A stretch of 64,000 nucleotides of DNA, taken from Chachezhania sediminis. Its GTDB lineage: Bacteria; Pseudomonadota; Alphaproteobacteria; Rhodobacterales; Rhodobacteraceae. Position 1 is the first letter of the stretch. Every line of letters starts with the position of its first letter. The notes beneath the pieces are model-generated. The model was given only the letters and a program-made list of their open reading frames with translations. It was not told the DNA's origin and ran no database searches. Shown here piece by piece: positions 49,452-58,115 of the stretch. The DNA is taken from assembly GCF_009765275.1 (NCBI RefSeq), contig NZ_VOPH01000003.1, forward strand, positions 124,001 through 188,000, read 5' to 3'. The position numbers and the translations under genes are program-made.

Positions 49452-50321
49452 ATGGACCGCCCCACCGACCCCCGGGCCCGCCCTTACCGTTCCGTCCTTT
49501 ACATCCCCGGTTCCAAGCCGCGCGCGCTGGACAAGGCGCGTTCGCTTGCCGTGGACGCGATCATCTTCGATCTGGAAGATGCCGTCACCGCCGAGGAGAA
49601 GGAGAACGCCCGCGGCACGCTGGCCACAGCGATCGCCGAGGGCGGATATGGCGCGCGGGCCAAGATCGTGCGGATCAACGGGCTGGATACGCCCTGGGGT
49701 GCCGACGACGCGAAGGCGGCCGCGGCAATGGACGTCGACGCGATCCTGCTGCCGAAAGTGGGCAGCGCCGCGGATCTGGACGCGCTGGCGGCGATCACGG
49801 GCGACGTGCCGCTGTGGGCCATGATGGAAACGCCGCGCGGCATGATCAACGCGCCCCAGATCGCGGCGCATCCCAAGCTTCAGGGTATGGTCATGGGCAC
49901 CAACGACCTGGCCAAGGAACTGGATACCCGGTTCCGCGCCGACCGCCTGCCGCTGATGGCGGGGCTGGGCCTCTGCCTTCTGGCCGCGCGGGCCGAAGGC
50001 CTGGTGATCGTCGACGGCGTCTACAACAAGTACCTGGACGAGGAAGGCCTGATGGCCGAATGCGTGCAGGGCCGCGACATGGGATTCGACGGCAAGACGC
50101 TGATCCATCCGGCACAGGTCGATACCGCGAACACGGCCTATGCGCCGTCCGAGGCCGAGATCGACCTGGCCAAGCGTCAGATCGCCGCGTTCGAGGAGAC
50201 GGAAGCCTCTGGCCAAGGGGTTGCGGTGGTCGACGGCAAGATCGTCGAGAACCTGCACGTTGCCACGGCGCGCGAGCTTCTGGCAAAAGCAGAGGCGATA
50301 GCAGCGCTGCAAGCGGGGTAG
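49452..50321 (+). CDS. mcl2: (3S)-malyl-CoA thioesterase of the CitE/Mcl family
   Basis: A 289-residue HpcH/HpaI-CitE-type TIM-barrel protein. SVLYIPGSKPRALDKA, IIFDLEDAV and the C-terminal KTLIHPAQV are family hallmarks. Its length (about 289, shorter than Mcl1-type lyases of about 318) and its position ahead of mesaconyl-CoA hydratase match the (3S)-malyl-CoA thioesterase Mcl2 of Rhodobacter sphaeroides, which releases malate from malyl-CoA in the ethylmalonyl-CoA pathway. A strong AAGGAG precedes the ATG. A true malyl-CoA lyase activity is the alternative. Confidence 0.87.
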   Translation: MDRPTDPRARPYRSVLYIPGSKPRALDKARSLAVDAIIFDLEDAVTAEEKENARGTLATAIAEGGYGARAKIVRINGLDTPWGADDAKAAAAMDVDAILLPKVGSAADLDALAAITGDVPLWAMMETPRGMINAPQIAAHPKLQGMVMGTNDLAKELDTRFRADRLPLMAGLGLCLLAARAEGLVIVDGVYNKYLDEEGLMAECVQGRDMGFDGKTLIHPAQVDTANTAYAPSEAEIDLAKRQIAAFEETEASGQGVAVVDGKIVENLHVATARELLAKAEAIAALQAG

Positions 50322-50328
50322 GCCAGCC

Positions 50329-50883
50329 ATGTCGTGGATTTTGTTGATTGCGGGTGTCGCGCTCTGGTGGGCGGCGCATCTGTTCAAGCGGGTGGCGCCG
50401 GCGCGACGCGCGGCGATGGGCGACAAGGGCAAGGGGCTGGTGGCGCTTGCGCTGCTGGTGGCCATCGTCCTGATGGTGGTGGGTTACCGGGCCACCCCCT
50501 ATGTCCACGTCTGGTCGCCGGCGCCGGCCTTCACCCATATCAACAATCTGATGATGGTTTTCGCCCTGTACCTGGTGACGCCGGCGCCCAAGAAAGGCCG
50601 CCTGCTGAACTGGGCGCGGCACCCGATGCTGACGGGCTTCGCACTGTGGGCGATTGCGCACCTGCTGGTGAACGGCGACCTGGCGTCGATCCTGCTGTTC
50701 GGCGGCCTGCTTCTGTGGGTGCCGGTGACCATCCTTTCGATCAACCGGGCGGAACCTGTCTGGACGCCCGCCGCCCCGGGCAAGATCGGGCTGGACGCGA
50801 TGTTCTTCGTCGTGTCGATCCTGCTGGTTGGCGTGATCGGCTATATCCATACGCTGTTCGGGCTGTATCCGTTCGGCGGCTAG
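50329..50883 (+). CDS. NnrU family membrane protein
   Basis: A 184-residue integral membrane protein with five or six helices. It matches the NnrU family, named from denitrification gene clusters but widespread in non-denitrifiers. NWARHPMLTGFALWAIAHLLVNGDLASILLFGG is the conserved core, containing His residues that could bind haem or metal. It starts 7 bases after mcl2, so it is in the same operon. Related proteins (isoprenylcysteine methyltransferase-like NnrU/MddA-type folds) exist, but the role here is unknown. Confidence 0.8.
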   Translation: MSWILLIAGVALWWAAHLFKRVAPARRAAMGDKGKGLVALALLVAIVLMVVGYRATPYVHVWSPAPAFTHINNLMMVFALYLVTPAPKKGRLLNWARHPMLTGFALWAIAHLLVNGDLASILLFGGLLLWVPVTILSINRAEPVWTPAAPGKIGLDAMFFVVSILLVGVIGYIHTLFGLYPFGG

Positions 50884-50891
50884 GGGGACCC

Positions 50892-51098
50892 ATGCCCACG
50901 ATCTATCGTTTGCTGACCGAGGACGATACCTCGGCCTTCTGCCACAAGGTCAGCCTGGCGCTTTCCAAGGGCTGGGTTCTGCATGGCAGCCCGACCTATG
51001 CTTTCGATGCGGCAAAGGGCGTGATGCGCTGCGGGCAGGCCGTGACCAAGGAAATCGACGCGGACTACACGCCCGACATGAAACTGGGAGAGCAGTGA
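50892..51098 (+). CDS. DUF1737 family small protein
   Basis: A 68-residue protein. MPTIYRLLTEDDTSAFCHKV and ALSKGWVLHGSPTYAFD, then MRCGQAVTKE, match the DUF1737 family, which is cytoplasmic and of unknown function. It starts 8 bases after nnrU and its stop shares one base with the ATG of mch, so it is translated as part of the mcl2-nnrU-DUF1737-mch operon. Confidence 0.85.
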   Translation: MPTIYRLLTEDDTSAFCHKVSLALSKGWVLHGSPTYAFDAAKGVMRCGQAVTKEIDADYTPDMKLGEQ

Positions 51099-52129
51099 TG
51101 GCGAAGACCAACCCGGGACGTTTCTTCGAGGATTACGCCATCGGCCAGGTCATCGACCACGCCGTGCCGCGGACCGTGTCGGGCGGAGAGCGGGCGCTGT
51201 ACCACGCGCTTTATCCCGCGCGGCATGCGCTTTATTCCTCGGACGAGTTCGCGCGGGCCAGTGGTCTGCCGGAAAGCCCGATGGACGACCTGGTGGCGTT
51301 TCATGTGGTCTTCGGCAAGTCGGTGCCGGACGTGTCGCTGAATGCGGTCGCGAACCTGGGCTATGCCGAGGGGCGCTGGCTGCTGCCGGTCTATGCGGGC
51401 GATACGCTGCGGTCGGTGTCCGAGGTGATCGGACTGAAGCAGAATTCGAACGGCAAGACCGGGGTGGTCTATGTCCGGACCCGCGGCATCAACCAGCGCG
51501 GCGAGACCGTGATGGAATATGTCCGCTGGGTGATGGTGCGGAAGAACGACGTCGACGCGCCGGCGCCGGAAACGGTGGTGCCGGACCTGGCGAAGGTCGT
51601 GGCGCCGGGCGATCTGGCGATCCCGGCGGGGCTGGATTTCACCGGCTACGACTTCACGCTGGCGGGCGAACCCTATCGCTGGGGCGATTACGAGGTGGGC
51701 GAAACCATCGACCATGTCGATGGCGTGACCATCGAGGAGGCCGAGCACATGCTGGCCACCCGGCTGTGGCAGAACACGGCCAAGGTCCATTTCGACGCGA
51801 CCTTCCGACCCGACGGCCAGCGGCTGATCTATGGCGGCCATGTGATTTGCATGGCCCGCGCGCTGTCCTTCAACGGGCTGGCCAATGCGCAGATGATCGT
51901 GGGCCTGAACGGGGGCGCCCACGCGAACCCGTGCTTTTCGGGCGATACGGTTCGGGCCTGGACTGAAGTGCTGGACAAGGCCGAAACCTCGGCGCCCGGT
52001 GTCGGCGCGCTGCGGCTGCGGCTGGTGGCGACGAAGGGCGCGGTCGACTTCAAGCTGAAGGACGAGGCCGGCAAGTACATGCCCGACATCCTTCTGGATC
52101 TCGATTACTGGGCGCTGGTGCCGGTCTGA
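51098..52129 (+). CDS. mch: mesaconyl-CoA hydratase
   Basis: A 343-residue MaoC-type double-hotdog hydratase that converts mesaconyl-CoA to beta-methylmalyl-CoA in the ethylmalonyl-CoA pathway. The first hotdog begins GRFFEDYAIGQVIDHAVPRTV (about 8-28) and the second contains YGGHVICMARALSFNGLANA, a MaoC-like region. Length and neighbourhood (mcl2 upstream, sdh downstream) match the characterised Rhodobacter enzyme. The ATG at 51098 is used; a GTG directly before it overlaps the previous gene. A terminator follows. Confidence 0.92.
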   Translation: MAKTNPGRFFEDYAIGQVIDHAVPRTVSGGERALYHALYPARHALYSSDEFARASGLPESPMDDLVAFHVVFGKSVPDVSLNAVANLGYAEGRWLLPVYAGDTLRSVSEVIGLKQNSNGKTGVVYVRTRGINQRGETVMEYVRWVMVRKNDVDAPAPETVVPDLAKVVAPGDLAIPAGLDFTGYDFTLAGEPYRWGDYEVGETIDHVDGVTIEEAEHMLATRLWQNTAKVHFDATFRPDGQRLIYGGHVICMARALSFNGLANAQMIVGLNGGAHANPCFSGDTVRAWTEVLDKAETSAPGVGALRLRLVATKGAVDFKLKDEAGKYMPDILLDLDYWALVPV

Positions 52130-52152
52130 CGTCCGACCCGGCGGGTGGAACC

Positions 52153-52194
52153 GGATCGCCTTCGGGCGTGTTCCGCCCGCAGGCGATCCTTTTT
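52153..52194 (+). terminator. intrinsic terminator after mch
   Basis: A 9-bp outer stem (GGATCGCCT at 52153-52161 with AGGCGATCC at 52181-52189) encloses an inner CGGGCG/CGCCCG stem. TTTTT follows (52190-52194). Confidence 0.9.
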
Positions 52195-52237
52195 CAGGCT
52201 GTTCCGGCATCGGGCATAGGGCGCTAGACTGGCCGGC

Positions 52238-52900
52238 ATGGTCGATCCGCGCATCCTTGGCCTTCTCTGCCTTGCCGCCTCTCCGGCCGCGTCCTGCGAC
52301 CTGGCGCTGGCATTGGCTGTCGATGTCTCGGGCTCTGTCGATGCAGGCGAGTTCCGTCTGCAGATGGACGGACTGGCTCTGGCCCTGCGCGACGGCGTCG
52401 TGTCCGAGGCACTGGTCCGCGGGCAGGCGCAGGTCAGCCTGGTCCAGTGGACCGGCACCTCGCGCCAGGAGGTCACGCTTGCCTGGACCCGCATCGACAG
52501 TTTCGAGGCGCTGGATGCCTTCGCCGCGCTGATCGAGACGGCGCCCAGGGGGTGGCGCAACTTCTCGACCGCCATCGGCGAGGCGCTGGAATTCACCATG
52601 GCCAGCTTCGACAGGGTCGAACGTTGCGACCGGATGGTGATCGACGTGTCCGGCGACGGCGTCTCGAACGAGGGGATCGAACCCAGGGAAATCCAGGCCG
52701 ACCTGCGCGCTCGGGGCATCACCGTCAATGCCATCGCCATCGAGGAAGGGAACCCCGACCTGACAGCCTATTTCTTCGAGAACGTGATCACGGGGCCCGG
52801 CGCCTTTGTGGTCACGGCGGCGACGTTCGAGGATTACCCCGCGCAGATCCGCCGCAAGCTTCTGAAGGAAGTGGCGCGGGTCACCGCGGCCGACCAATGA
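52238..52900 (+). CDS. DUF1194 (von Willebrand A-like) exported protein
   Basis: A 220-residue protein. A short signal segment (about 1-20) precedes CDLALALAVDVSGSVDAGEF, whose DVSGS is the metal-ion-dependent adhesion-site motif of VWA folds. MVIDVSGDGVSNEG supplies a second acidic motif. This is the DUF1194 pattern, of unknown function in the periplasm. It follows the mch terminator. Confidence 0.85.
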   Translation: MVDPRILGLLCLAASPAASCDLALALAVDVSGSVDAGEFRLQMDGLALALRDGVVSEALVRGQAQVSLVQWTGTSRQEVTLAWTRIDSFEALDAFAALIETAPRGWRNFSTAIGEALEFTMASFDRVERCDRMVIDVSGDGVSNEGIEPREIQADLRARGITVNAIAIEEGNPDLTAYFFENVITGPGAFVVTAATFEDYPAQIRRKLLKEVARVTAADQ

Positions 52901-53004
52901 TTGCTGCAGTGCGGAATGGGGTCTGTCACGAATCCTATATATTTCGTATAGAGTCCGTCGTTCGGCAGAATCGCGGAAAGATCGTTGCCCATGTCGTGTC
53001 TCTC

Positions 53005-53214
53005 ATGACCGTCGCTCTTCATAGCTCTCCGGCTGACCAGATCCTGGCCCTGCAGGGGCCGGAGGGAATCTCCGATTACATCTCTGAACGGACCAAACGG
53101 CGCCAGCTGAGTTCGATCATCCGTCGGCTGAATGCCGACGCGAAAAGCGACCAGACGGACGTCCGAAGGAAGGCCATCCAGGCGCTGGGTCGCCTAGGCT
53201 TCGTGAACGACTGA
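53005..53214 (+). CDS. small basic protein (69 residues), unknown
   Basis: An open frame beginning MTVALHSSPADQILALQGPEG and ending RLGFVND. It is helical and basic in the middle (SERTKRRQLSSIIRRLNADA), a composition unlike random frames. It lies downstream of an AT-rich, promoter-like patch (52930-52955, containing TATATATT and CGTATAG) just outside the DUF1194 gene. No clear ribosome site precedes the ATG; GTG 52996 in the same frame is an alternative. No family recognised. Confidence 0.5.
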   Translation: MTVALHSSPADQILALQGPEGISDYISERTKRRQLSSIIRRLNADAKSDQTDVRRKAIQALGRLGFVND

Positions 53215-53267
53215 CCGGATGCCCGGCGCCGAGGCCTGCCGGCCGCGTCGACACCGGGCAGTTCCGA

Positions 53268-53304
53268 ATTTGTGATCACACACGTAACGGCCGTGATCAC
53301 AAAT
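53268..53304. promoter_or_regulatory. paired TGTGATCACA operator upstream of sdhC
   Basis: ATTTGTGATCAC (53268-53279) and GTGATCACAAAT (53293-53304) form a perfect 12-bp inverted repeat. Within it are TGTGATCACA (53271-53280) and CGTGATCACA (53292-53301), with centres 21 bp apart, the same spacing as upstream of sucC. It lies 124 bases before the sdhC start. One regulator therefore probably controls both operons. Confidence 0.85.
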
Positions 53305-53328
53305 GCGCGGTAATTCGGCAAACCGCGC

Positions 53329-53358
53329 CAAAAAACCGCGCCCGACCCGGTCGGGCGC
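53329..53358 (-). terminator. leftward-oriented terminator upstream of sdhC
   Basis: GCGCCCGAC (53338-53346) and GTCGGGCGC (53350-53358) form a 9-bp stem. A run of six A bases (53330-53335) lies on the left, read as TTTTTT on the minus strand, so it should stop leftward transcripts. No leftward gene is seen to its right; it may insulate the operator from antisense transcription. Confidence 0.6.
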
Positions 53359-53427
53359 CGATGACAGGCCGGCGGAATCGGTTAGAACGGTTGCAAAACC
53401 TTACCGGTATTAGGGAAAGGAGCCGTC

Positions 53428-53811
53428 ATGGCTGATGTTAACCGGGGCGATCGCCCGTTGTCCCCGCATCTCTCCGTCTATCGCCTGCCAATCACCGCGG
53501 TCACGTCGATCCTGACGCGGATCACGGGCAATGCGATGCTGGTTGCGGCACTGATGTTCGTGTGGTGGTTCCTGGCGGCGTCGACCTCGCCCGAGGCTTA
53601 CGCCACCGCCGACTGGTTCATGACCAGCTTCATCGGCGACCTGATCATGTTCTTCTCGCTTCTGGGCCTGTGGTATCACCTGCTGGCCGGCGTGCGGCAC
53701 CTGATCTGGGACAGCGGCCATGGCTTCGACCTGGAAACCGCGACCAAGCTGAGCTGGGCGGTGATCATCGGCGCGGTCGTGCTGACGCTTCTCACCCTCA
53801 TCATCGTCTGA
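53428..53811 (+). CDS. sdhC: succinate dehydrogenase cytochrome b556 subunit
   Basis: A 127-residue membrane anchor of complex II, with three helices. RPLSPHLSVYRLPITAVTSILTRITG at the N-terminus and LLGLWYHLLAGVRHLIWDSGHGFD, with its haem-ligating His region, identify it. It is the first gene of sdhCDAB, with GGGAAAGGAG before the ATG. Confidence 0.96.
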   Translation: MADVNRGDRPLSPHLSVYRLPITAVTSILTRITGNAMLVAALMFVWWFLAASTSPEAYATADWFMTSFIGDLIMFFSLLGLWYHLLAGVRHLIWDSGHGFDLETATKLSWAVIIGAVVLTLLTLIIV

Positions 53812-53822
53812 AGGAGGCAGCC

Positions 53823-54194
53823 ATGCGCTACCTGACTGATCGCAAGCGCGCCACCGGCTGGGGCTCCTCGAAGACCGGCACCGACCATGCCTGGTCGATG
53901 AAGGTGTCGTCCGTTGCGCTGCTGATCCTGATCCCGCTGTTCCTGATCACCGTCGCCCCCTACACGGGGCAACCCTACGAGGTGGTGATCGATCATTTCA
54001 GCCGGCCTTTCCCGGCCGTCATCGCCGCGCTGACCATCGGCGTCGGCTTCATGCATTTCAAGGATGGGGTCCGCGTCCTGATCGAGGACTACGTCCACGG
54101 CCCCGCCGAGCAATGGCTGATCATCGCAATGACCTGCCTCTGCTACGCCGCCGCCGCCTTCGGCATCATTGCCGTCGTGCGCCTGGCGATCTGA
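53823..54194 (+). CDS. sdhD: succinate dehydrogenase membrane anchor subunit D
   Basis: A 123-residue hydrophobic anchor with three helices. [24 protein letters not shown] and [18 protein letters not shown] (with a His near the haem/quinone site) are typical of alphaproteobacterial SdhD. It begins 12 bases after sdhC with GAAGGAGG upstream. Confidence 0.95.
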   Translation: MRYLTDRKRATGWGSSKTGTDHAWSMKVSSVALLILIPLFLITVAPYTGQPYEVVIDHFSRPFPAVIAALTIGVGFMHFKDGVRVLIEDYVHGPAEQWLIIAMTCLCYAAAAFGIIAVVRLAI

Positions 54195-54213
54195 GCCCGA
54201 GGAGAAAGACAAG

Positions 54214-56019
54214 ATGGCTGCTTACGACTACGAAACCCACGAATACGATGTTGTGGTGGTCGGTGCCGGTGGCTCGGGCCTGCGCGCGACGCTGGGCATG
54301 GCCGAACAGGGCCTGCGTACCGCCTGCGTGACCAAGGTTTTCCCGACCCGGTCCCACACCGTTGCCGCACAGGGCGGCATTGCCGCGTCGCTGTCCAACA
54401 TGGGCCCCGACCACTGGCAGTGGCACCTTTACGACACGGTGAAGGGCTCTGACTGGCTGGGCGATACGGACGCCATGGAATACCTGGCGCGCGAAGCGCC
54501 CAAGGCAGTGTACGAGCTGGAGCACTATGGCGTGCCCTTCAGCCGGACCGAACAGGGCAAGATTTATCAGCGTCCCTTCGGCGGCCACACCACCGAATTT
54601 GGCGAAGGCCCCCCCGTGCAGCGGACCTGTGCCGCGGCCGACCGGACCGGCCACGCCATCCTGCACACGCTGTATGGCCAGTCGCTGAAGAACAATGCCG
54701 AGTTCTACATCGAATATTTTGCCATTGACCTGATCATGGGCGAAGACGGCACCTGCCAGGGCGTCCTGTGCTGGAAGCTGGATGACGGCACGATGCACGT
54801 CTTTTCGGCCAAGATGACGGTGCTGGCGACCGGCGGTTACGGCCGGGCGTATTTCTCGGCCACGTCGGCGCACACCTGCACCGGCGACGGCGGCGGCATG
54901 GCGGCACGTGCCGGCCTGGCGCTGCAGGACATGGAATTCGTGCAGTTCCACCCGACCGGCATCTACGGTTCGGGCTGCCTGATCACCGAAGGCGCACGGG
55001 GTGAGGGCGGCTACCTCACCAACTCGGAAGGCGAACGGTTCATGGAGCGCTATGCGCCCCACTACAAGGACCTGGCGTCGCGGGACGTGGTCAGCCGCTG
55101 CATGACGATGGAAATCCGCGAAGGCCGCGGTGTCGGCCCGGACAAGGACCACATCTTCCTGCACCTGGATCACCTGCCGCCGGAAACGCTGGCCGAACGC
55201 CTGCCGGGTATCTCGGAAAGCGCGCGCATCTTCGCCGGTGTCGACCTGACCAAGGAACCGATCCCGGTGCTGCCGACCGTGCACTACAACATGGGCGGTA
55301 TTCCCACGAACTATTGGGGCGAGGTGCTGAACCCTGTCGAGGGCGAGCCCGACCGCATTCAGCCCGGTCTGATGGCCGTGGGCGAAGCTGGCTGTGCGTC
55401 GGTCCATGGCGCGAACCGCCTTGGCTCGAACTCGCTGATCGACCTCGTGGTCTTCGGTCGCGCCGCCGCTATCCGCGCGGGCGAGATCGTCGATCCCAAG
55501 GCTGCCAACCCGACGCTGAACAAGGCGTCCATCGACGCGGCTTTCGACCGCTTCGATGCGCTGCGCAATGCCTCGGGCGCGATCCCCACTGCCGAACTGC
55601 GGCTGGAGATGCAGCGCACCATGCAGGGCGACGCGGCCGTGTTCCGGACCGACAAGACCCTGGCGGAAGGCGTCGAGAAGATGGAAGCCGTTGCCGCCAA
55701 GATGAGCGACATCAAGGTCACCGACCGGTCACTGATCTGGAACTCGGACCTGATGGAAACGCTGGAACTGACCAACCTGATGCCCAACGCCCTGGCGACC
55801 ATCGTCGGTGCCGAGGCGCGCAAGGAAAGCCGCGGCGCCCACGCGCACGAGGACTATCCGGATCGCGACGATGTGAATTGGCGCAAGCATTCGCTTGCAC
55901 GGATCGACGGCAACAAGGTTACACTCGACTATCGGCCGGTCCACATCGACCCGCTGACTACGCAGGAACAGGGTGGCATTGACGTCGCCAAGATTGCACC
56001 GAAAGCGAGGGTTTACTGA
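54214..56019 (+). CDS. sdhA: succinate dehydrogenase flavoprotein subunit
   Basis: A 601-residue catalytic subunit oxidising succinate to fumarate. The FAD motif [14 protein letters not shown] and the covalent flavin-linking His48, in [13 protein letters not shown], are present. Active-site segments [21 protein letters not shown] and [11 protein letters not shown] are standard. The stop shares a base with the start of the following small lipoprotein gene. Confidence 0.98.
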   Translation: MAAYDYETHEYDVVVVGAGGSGLRATLGMAEQGLRTACVTKVFPTRSHTVAAQGGIAASLSNMGPDHWQWHLYDTVKGSDWLGDTDAMEYLAREAPKAVYELEHYGVPFSRTEQGKIYQRPFGGHTTEFGEGPPVQRTCAAADRTGHAILHTLYGQSLKNNAEFYIEYFAIDLIMGEDGTCQGVLCWKLDDGTMHVFSAKMTVLATGGYGRAYFSATSAHTCTGDGGGMAARAGLALQDMEFVQFHPTGIYGSGCLITEGARGEGGYLTNSEGERFMERYAPHYKDLASRDVVSRCMTMEIREGRGVGPDKDHIFLHLDHLPPETLAERLPGISESARIFAGVDLTKEPIPVLPTVHYNMGGIPTNYWGEVLNPVEGEPDRIQPGLMAVGEAGCASVHGANRLGSNSLIDLVVFGRAAAIRAGEIVDPKAANPTLNKASIDAAFDRFDALRNASGAIPTAELRLEMQRTMQGDAAVFRTDKTLAEGVEKMEAVAAKMSDIKVTDRSLIWNSDLMETLELTNLMPNALATIVGAEARKESRGAHAHEDYPDRDDVNWRKHSLARIDGNKVTLDYRPVHIDPLTTQEQGGIDVAKIAPKARVY

Positions 56020-56312
56020 TGGCTATCAAGCTTCACACCGGAATTTCCGCAGCACTGGCAACGGCAGCCCTGACCCTGGGTCTGGCGGCATGCGATACCA
56101 CGCCCGCGGCCACCGGCCCGGTCGACCCGGCCACGGCGATGTCGACCTGCCTGGACCAACTGGCCCTGGACACGCCGGCGCCGATCGTGGCACCGGGCGC
56201 CGCTGCGCCGATCACCTTCGACGACTTCGTGTTCACGAACCAGTCGGAGTACCTGACGACGGCGCAGATCACTGCTCTGCGTCAGTGCTACGACCAGAAG
56301 ATGGCGATTTGA
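56019..56312 (+). CDS. small lipoprotein within the sdh operon, paralogue of 57325-57597
   Basis: A 97-residue protein encoded between sdhA and sdhB. Its ATG overlaps the sdhA stop by one base and sdhB starts 9 bases after it, so it is co-translated with complex II. The N-terminus is a lipoprotein signal with lipobox LAAC (Cys25). The mature part has C44-LDQL, a FDDFVF segment and a C-terminal QITALRQC90-YDQKMAI. The same pattern is repeated in the paralogue after sdhB. The family is not recognised. A role in complex II or envelope assembly is possible but unproven. Confidence 0.8.
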   Translation: MAIKLHTGISAALATAALTLGLAACDTTPAATGPVDPATAMSTCLDQLALDTPAPIVAPGAAAPITFDDFVFTNQSEYLTTAQITALRQCYDQKMAI

Positions 56313-56321
56313 GGTACTGAC

Positions 56322-57116
56322 ATGGTCCAGCTCACTCTGCCCAAGAATTCCCGGATCACCACCGGGAAGACGTGGCCGAAGCCAGACGGCGCGACGAACC
56401 TGAAGACGTTCCATATCTACCGCTATGATCCGGATTCCGGTCAGAATCCGCGGGTCGACACCTATTTCGTCGATCTGGATACCTGCGGTCCGATGATCCT
56501 GGACGCGCTGATCAAGATCAAGAACGAGATCGACCCCACGCTGACCTTCCGCCGGTCATGCCGGGAAGGCATCTGCGGATCGTGCGCGATGAACATCGGC
56601 GGCACGAAAAGCAAGGGTCACAACACCCTGGCCTGCATCTACGGCATCGACGAGGTGAAGGGCGACATCGCGATCTATCCGCTGCCGCACATGCCGGTGG
56701 TCAAGGACCTGATCCCGGACCTGACCCACTTCTATGCGCAGCATGCCTCCATCATGCCGTGGCTGGAAACCAAGACCAACCGGCCGGCGAAGGAATGGAA
56801 GCAGTCCATCGAGGATCGCAGGAAGCTGGACGGCCTGTACGAATGCGTCATGTGCGCCTCGTGCTCGACCTCGTGCCCCAGCTATTGGTGGAACGGCGAT
56901 CGGTATCTGGGCCCGGCCGCGCTGCTGCACGCCTATCGCTGGATCATCGACAGCCGTGACGAGGCGACGGGCGAACGCCTGGACGATCTGGAAGATCCGT
57001 TCAAGCTGTATCGCTGCCACACGATCATGAACTGCGCCAAGACCTGCCCCAAGGGTCTGAACCCGGCGAAGGCGATTGCCGAGATCAAGAAGATGATGCT
57101 GGAACGCACCGTCTGA
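56322..57116 (+). CDS. sdhB: succinate dehydrogenase iron-sulfur subunit
   Basis: A 264-residue electron-transfer subunit. A [2Fe-2S] site ([15 protein letters not shown], then a later C) and two further cluster motifs, [12 protein letters not shown] and [17 protein letters not shown], supply the [4Fe-4S] and [3Fe-4S] clusters. The C-terminus is standard. It is separated from sdhA by the small lipoprotein gene and followed by a strong terminator. Confidence 0.98.
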   Translation: MVQLTLPKNSRITTGKTWPKPDGATNLKTFHIYRYDPDSGQNPRVDTYFVDLDTCGPMILDALIKIKNEIDPTLTFRRSCREGICGSCAMNIGGTKSKGHNTLACIYGIDEVKGDIAIYPLPHMPVVKDLIPDLTHFYAQHASIMPWLETKTNRPAKEWKQSIEDRRKLDGLYECVMCASCSTSCPSYWWNGDRYLGPAALLHAYRWIIDSRDEATGERLDDLEDPFKLYRCHTIMNCAKTCPKGLNPAKAIAEIKKMMLERTV

Positions 57117-57141
57117 TCTGTCAGATCGTGACAAGATCTGG

Positions 57142-57178
57142 CCCCCGTCCCGGATACCGGGCGGGGGTCTGCTTTTTT
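57142..57178 (+). terminator. intrinsic terminator of the sdh operon
   Basis: CCCCC (57142-57146) and GGGGG (57163-57167) form an outer stem, extended by CCCGG/CCGGG with one bulge. A T-run (57173-57178) follows. Confidence 0.85.
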
Positions 57179-57324
57179 GCGGGCTCCGGGTTTCGCCCTC
57201 TTGTCACCACTTGACGCGATCTTTCGCGCGTGAAGGGTGGTATGGATCCCCTGTCCCTTCGGACGTCGAATGTCGACACGGGCCGGGGGGCTGTTAGTCG
57301 CATCCAGGAGGCGAGGTAACTCTC

Positions 57325-57597
57325 ATGACGTTCAAGGTTCTTCCCATCGCATTTGCCGCCGGAATGGCGCTTGCGTCGGCTCTTCCCGCATTGGCCAGCA
57401 GCGAAACGCTGACTCCGCAGAAAGCGATGGAGATCTGCATCGACCAGCTTGGCATCTACGATCCGATTACCCTCACGCTCAAATCCGACGCCGAACCGGT
57501 GCCCTTTGACGCCTTCGACTTCGGCCCTGACGCGCAGCTGGAACCCGGTCAGATCTCGGCCCTGCACCAGTGCTACGATCAGAAGATGGCCATGTAA
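57325..57597 (+). CDS. small exported protein, paralogue of the sdhA-sdhB lipoprotein
   Basis: A 90-residue protein with a Sec signal peptide (about 1-25, AAGMALASALPALAS) instead of a lipobox. The mature part aligns with the 56019-56312 product: C38-IDQL, a FDAFDF segment and GQISALHQC83-YDQKMAM at the end. It lies after the sdh terminator with its own weak promoter candidate (TTGACG near 57215). The DNA directly after its stop, GGCACTGACAT (57598-57608), copies the sdhB start junction GGTACTGACAT (56313-56323). It therefore arose by duplication of the operon's internal gene. Function unknown. Confidence 0.78.
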   Translation: MTFKVLPIAFAAGMALASALPALASSETLTPQKAMEICIDQLGIYDPITLTLKSDAEPVPFDAFDFGPDAQLEPGQISALHQCYDQKMAM

Positions 57598-58115
57598 GGC
57601 ACTGACATCCATCCGGGCATGGCTTGCGCAGGGTGACCCTTGTCGCTTCTGCGCAAGCCCGCGATCATGGTCGCTTGGGAATTCCGGGTCTGCCGGGCAT
57701 TGCTGTTACCGATTTGCGCGGCCTTCCCCCCTTGGCGGCCGTCCTTCGAAGGGGCGCGGATGTCTCGCGTCCGGCGGGGTCCGGGCCTGTGTGCCCCTCT
57801 GGGTCAGGCCCGGGCCGCCGTGACGATGCCGCTGGGCCCCGTCACGGGCGCCTGAGGCACGGCCAGCCCGGGCGGGCGACCGCCTGTCGCGGCCCGTCTG
57901 AATGCCCGCAGGCGCGACGCGTAGGGGGGGGCGAGAGCGGCCACCGATATCCTTGCCCAAGGGCCACGCGCCCGGCACGGAGGGCGATGGGGTGCCTGCT
58001 TTCGGGGACTTCGATTGACGGTCGTGAATGTCTCTGACAAGTTTCTTTTCGCCCCAATCATCGAATTCCTGTGACCTGCGCCGGACCACCCGGCCGGGAT
58101 CCCACCGGGTGAGAC
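57598..58115. other. 518-base region without a convincing gene
   Basis: GC-rich DNA holding only short frames with no recognisable family or ribosome site. It begins with the duplicated sdhB-start remnant (57598-57608). The last part (about 58020-58070) is less GC-rich and probably carries the promoter of the DUF1989 gene. Confidence 0.5.

Noticed and set aside
57624-58037. Open frame after the second small Cys protein
   Set aside because: Arg/Gly/Pro-rich with no recognisable domain and no initiation signal; overlapping frames of equal quality exist on both strands.
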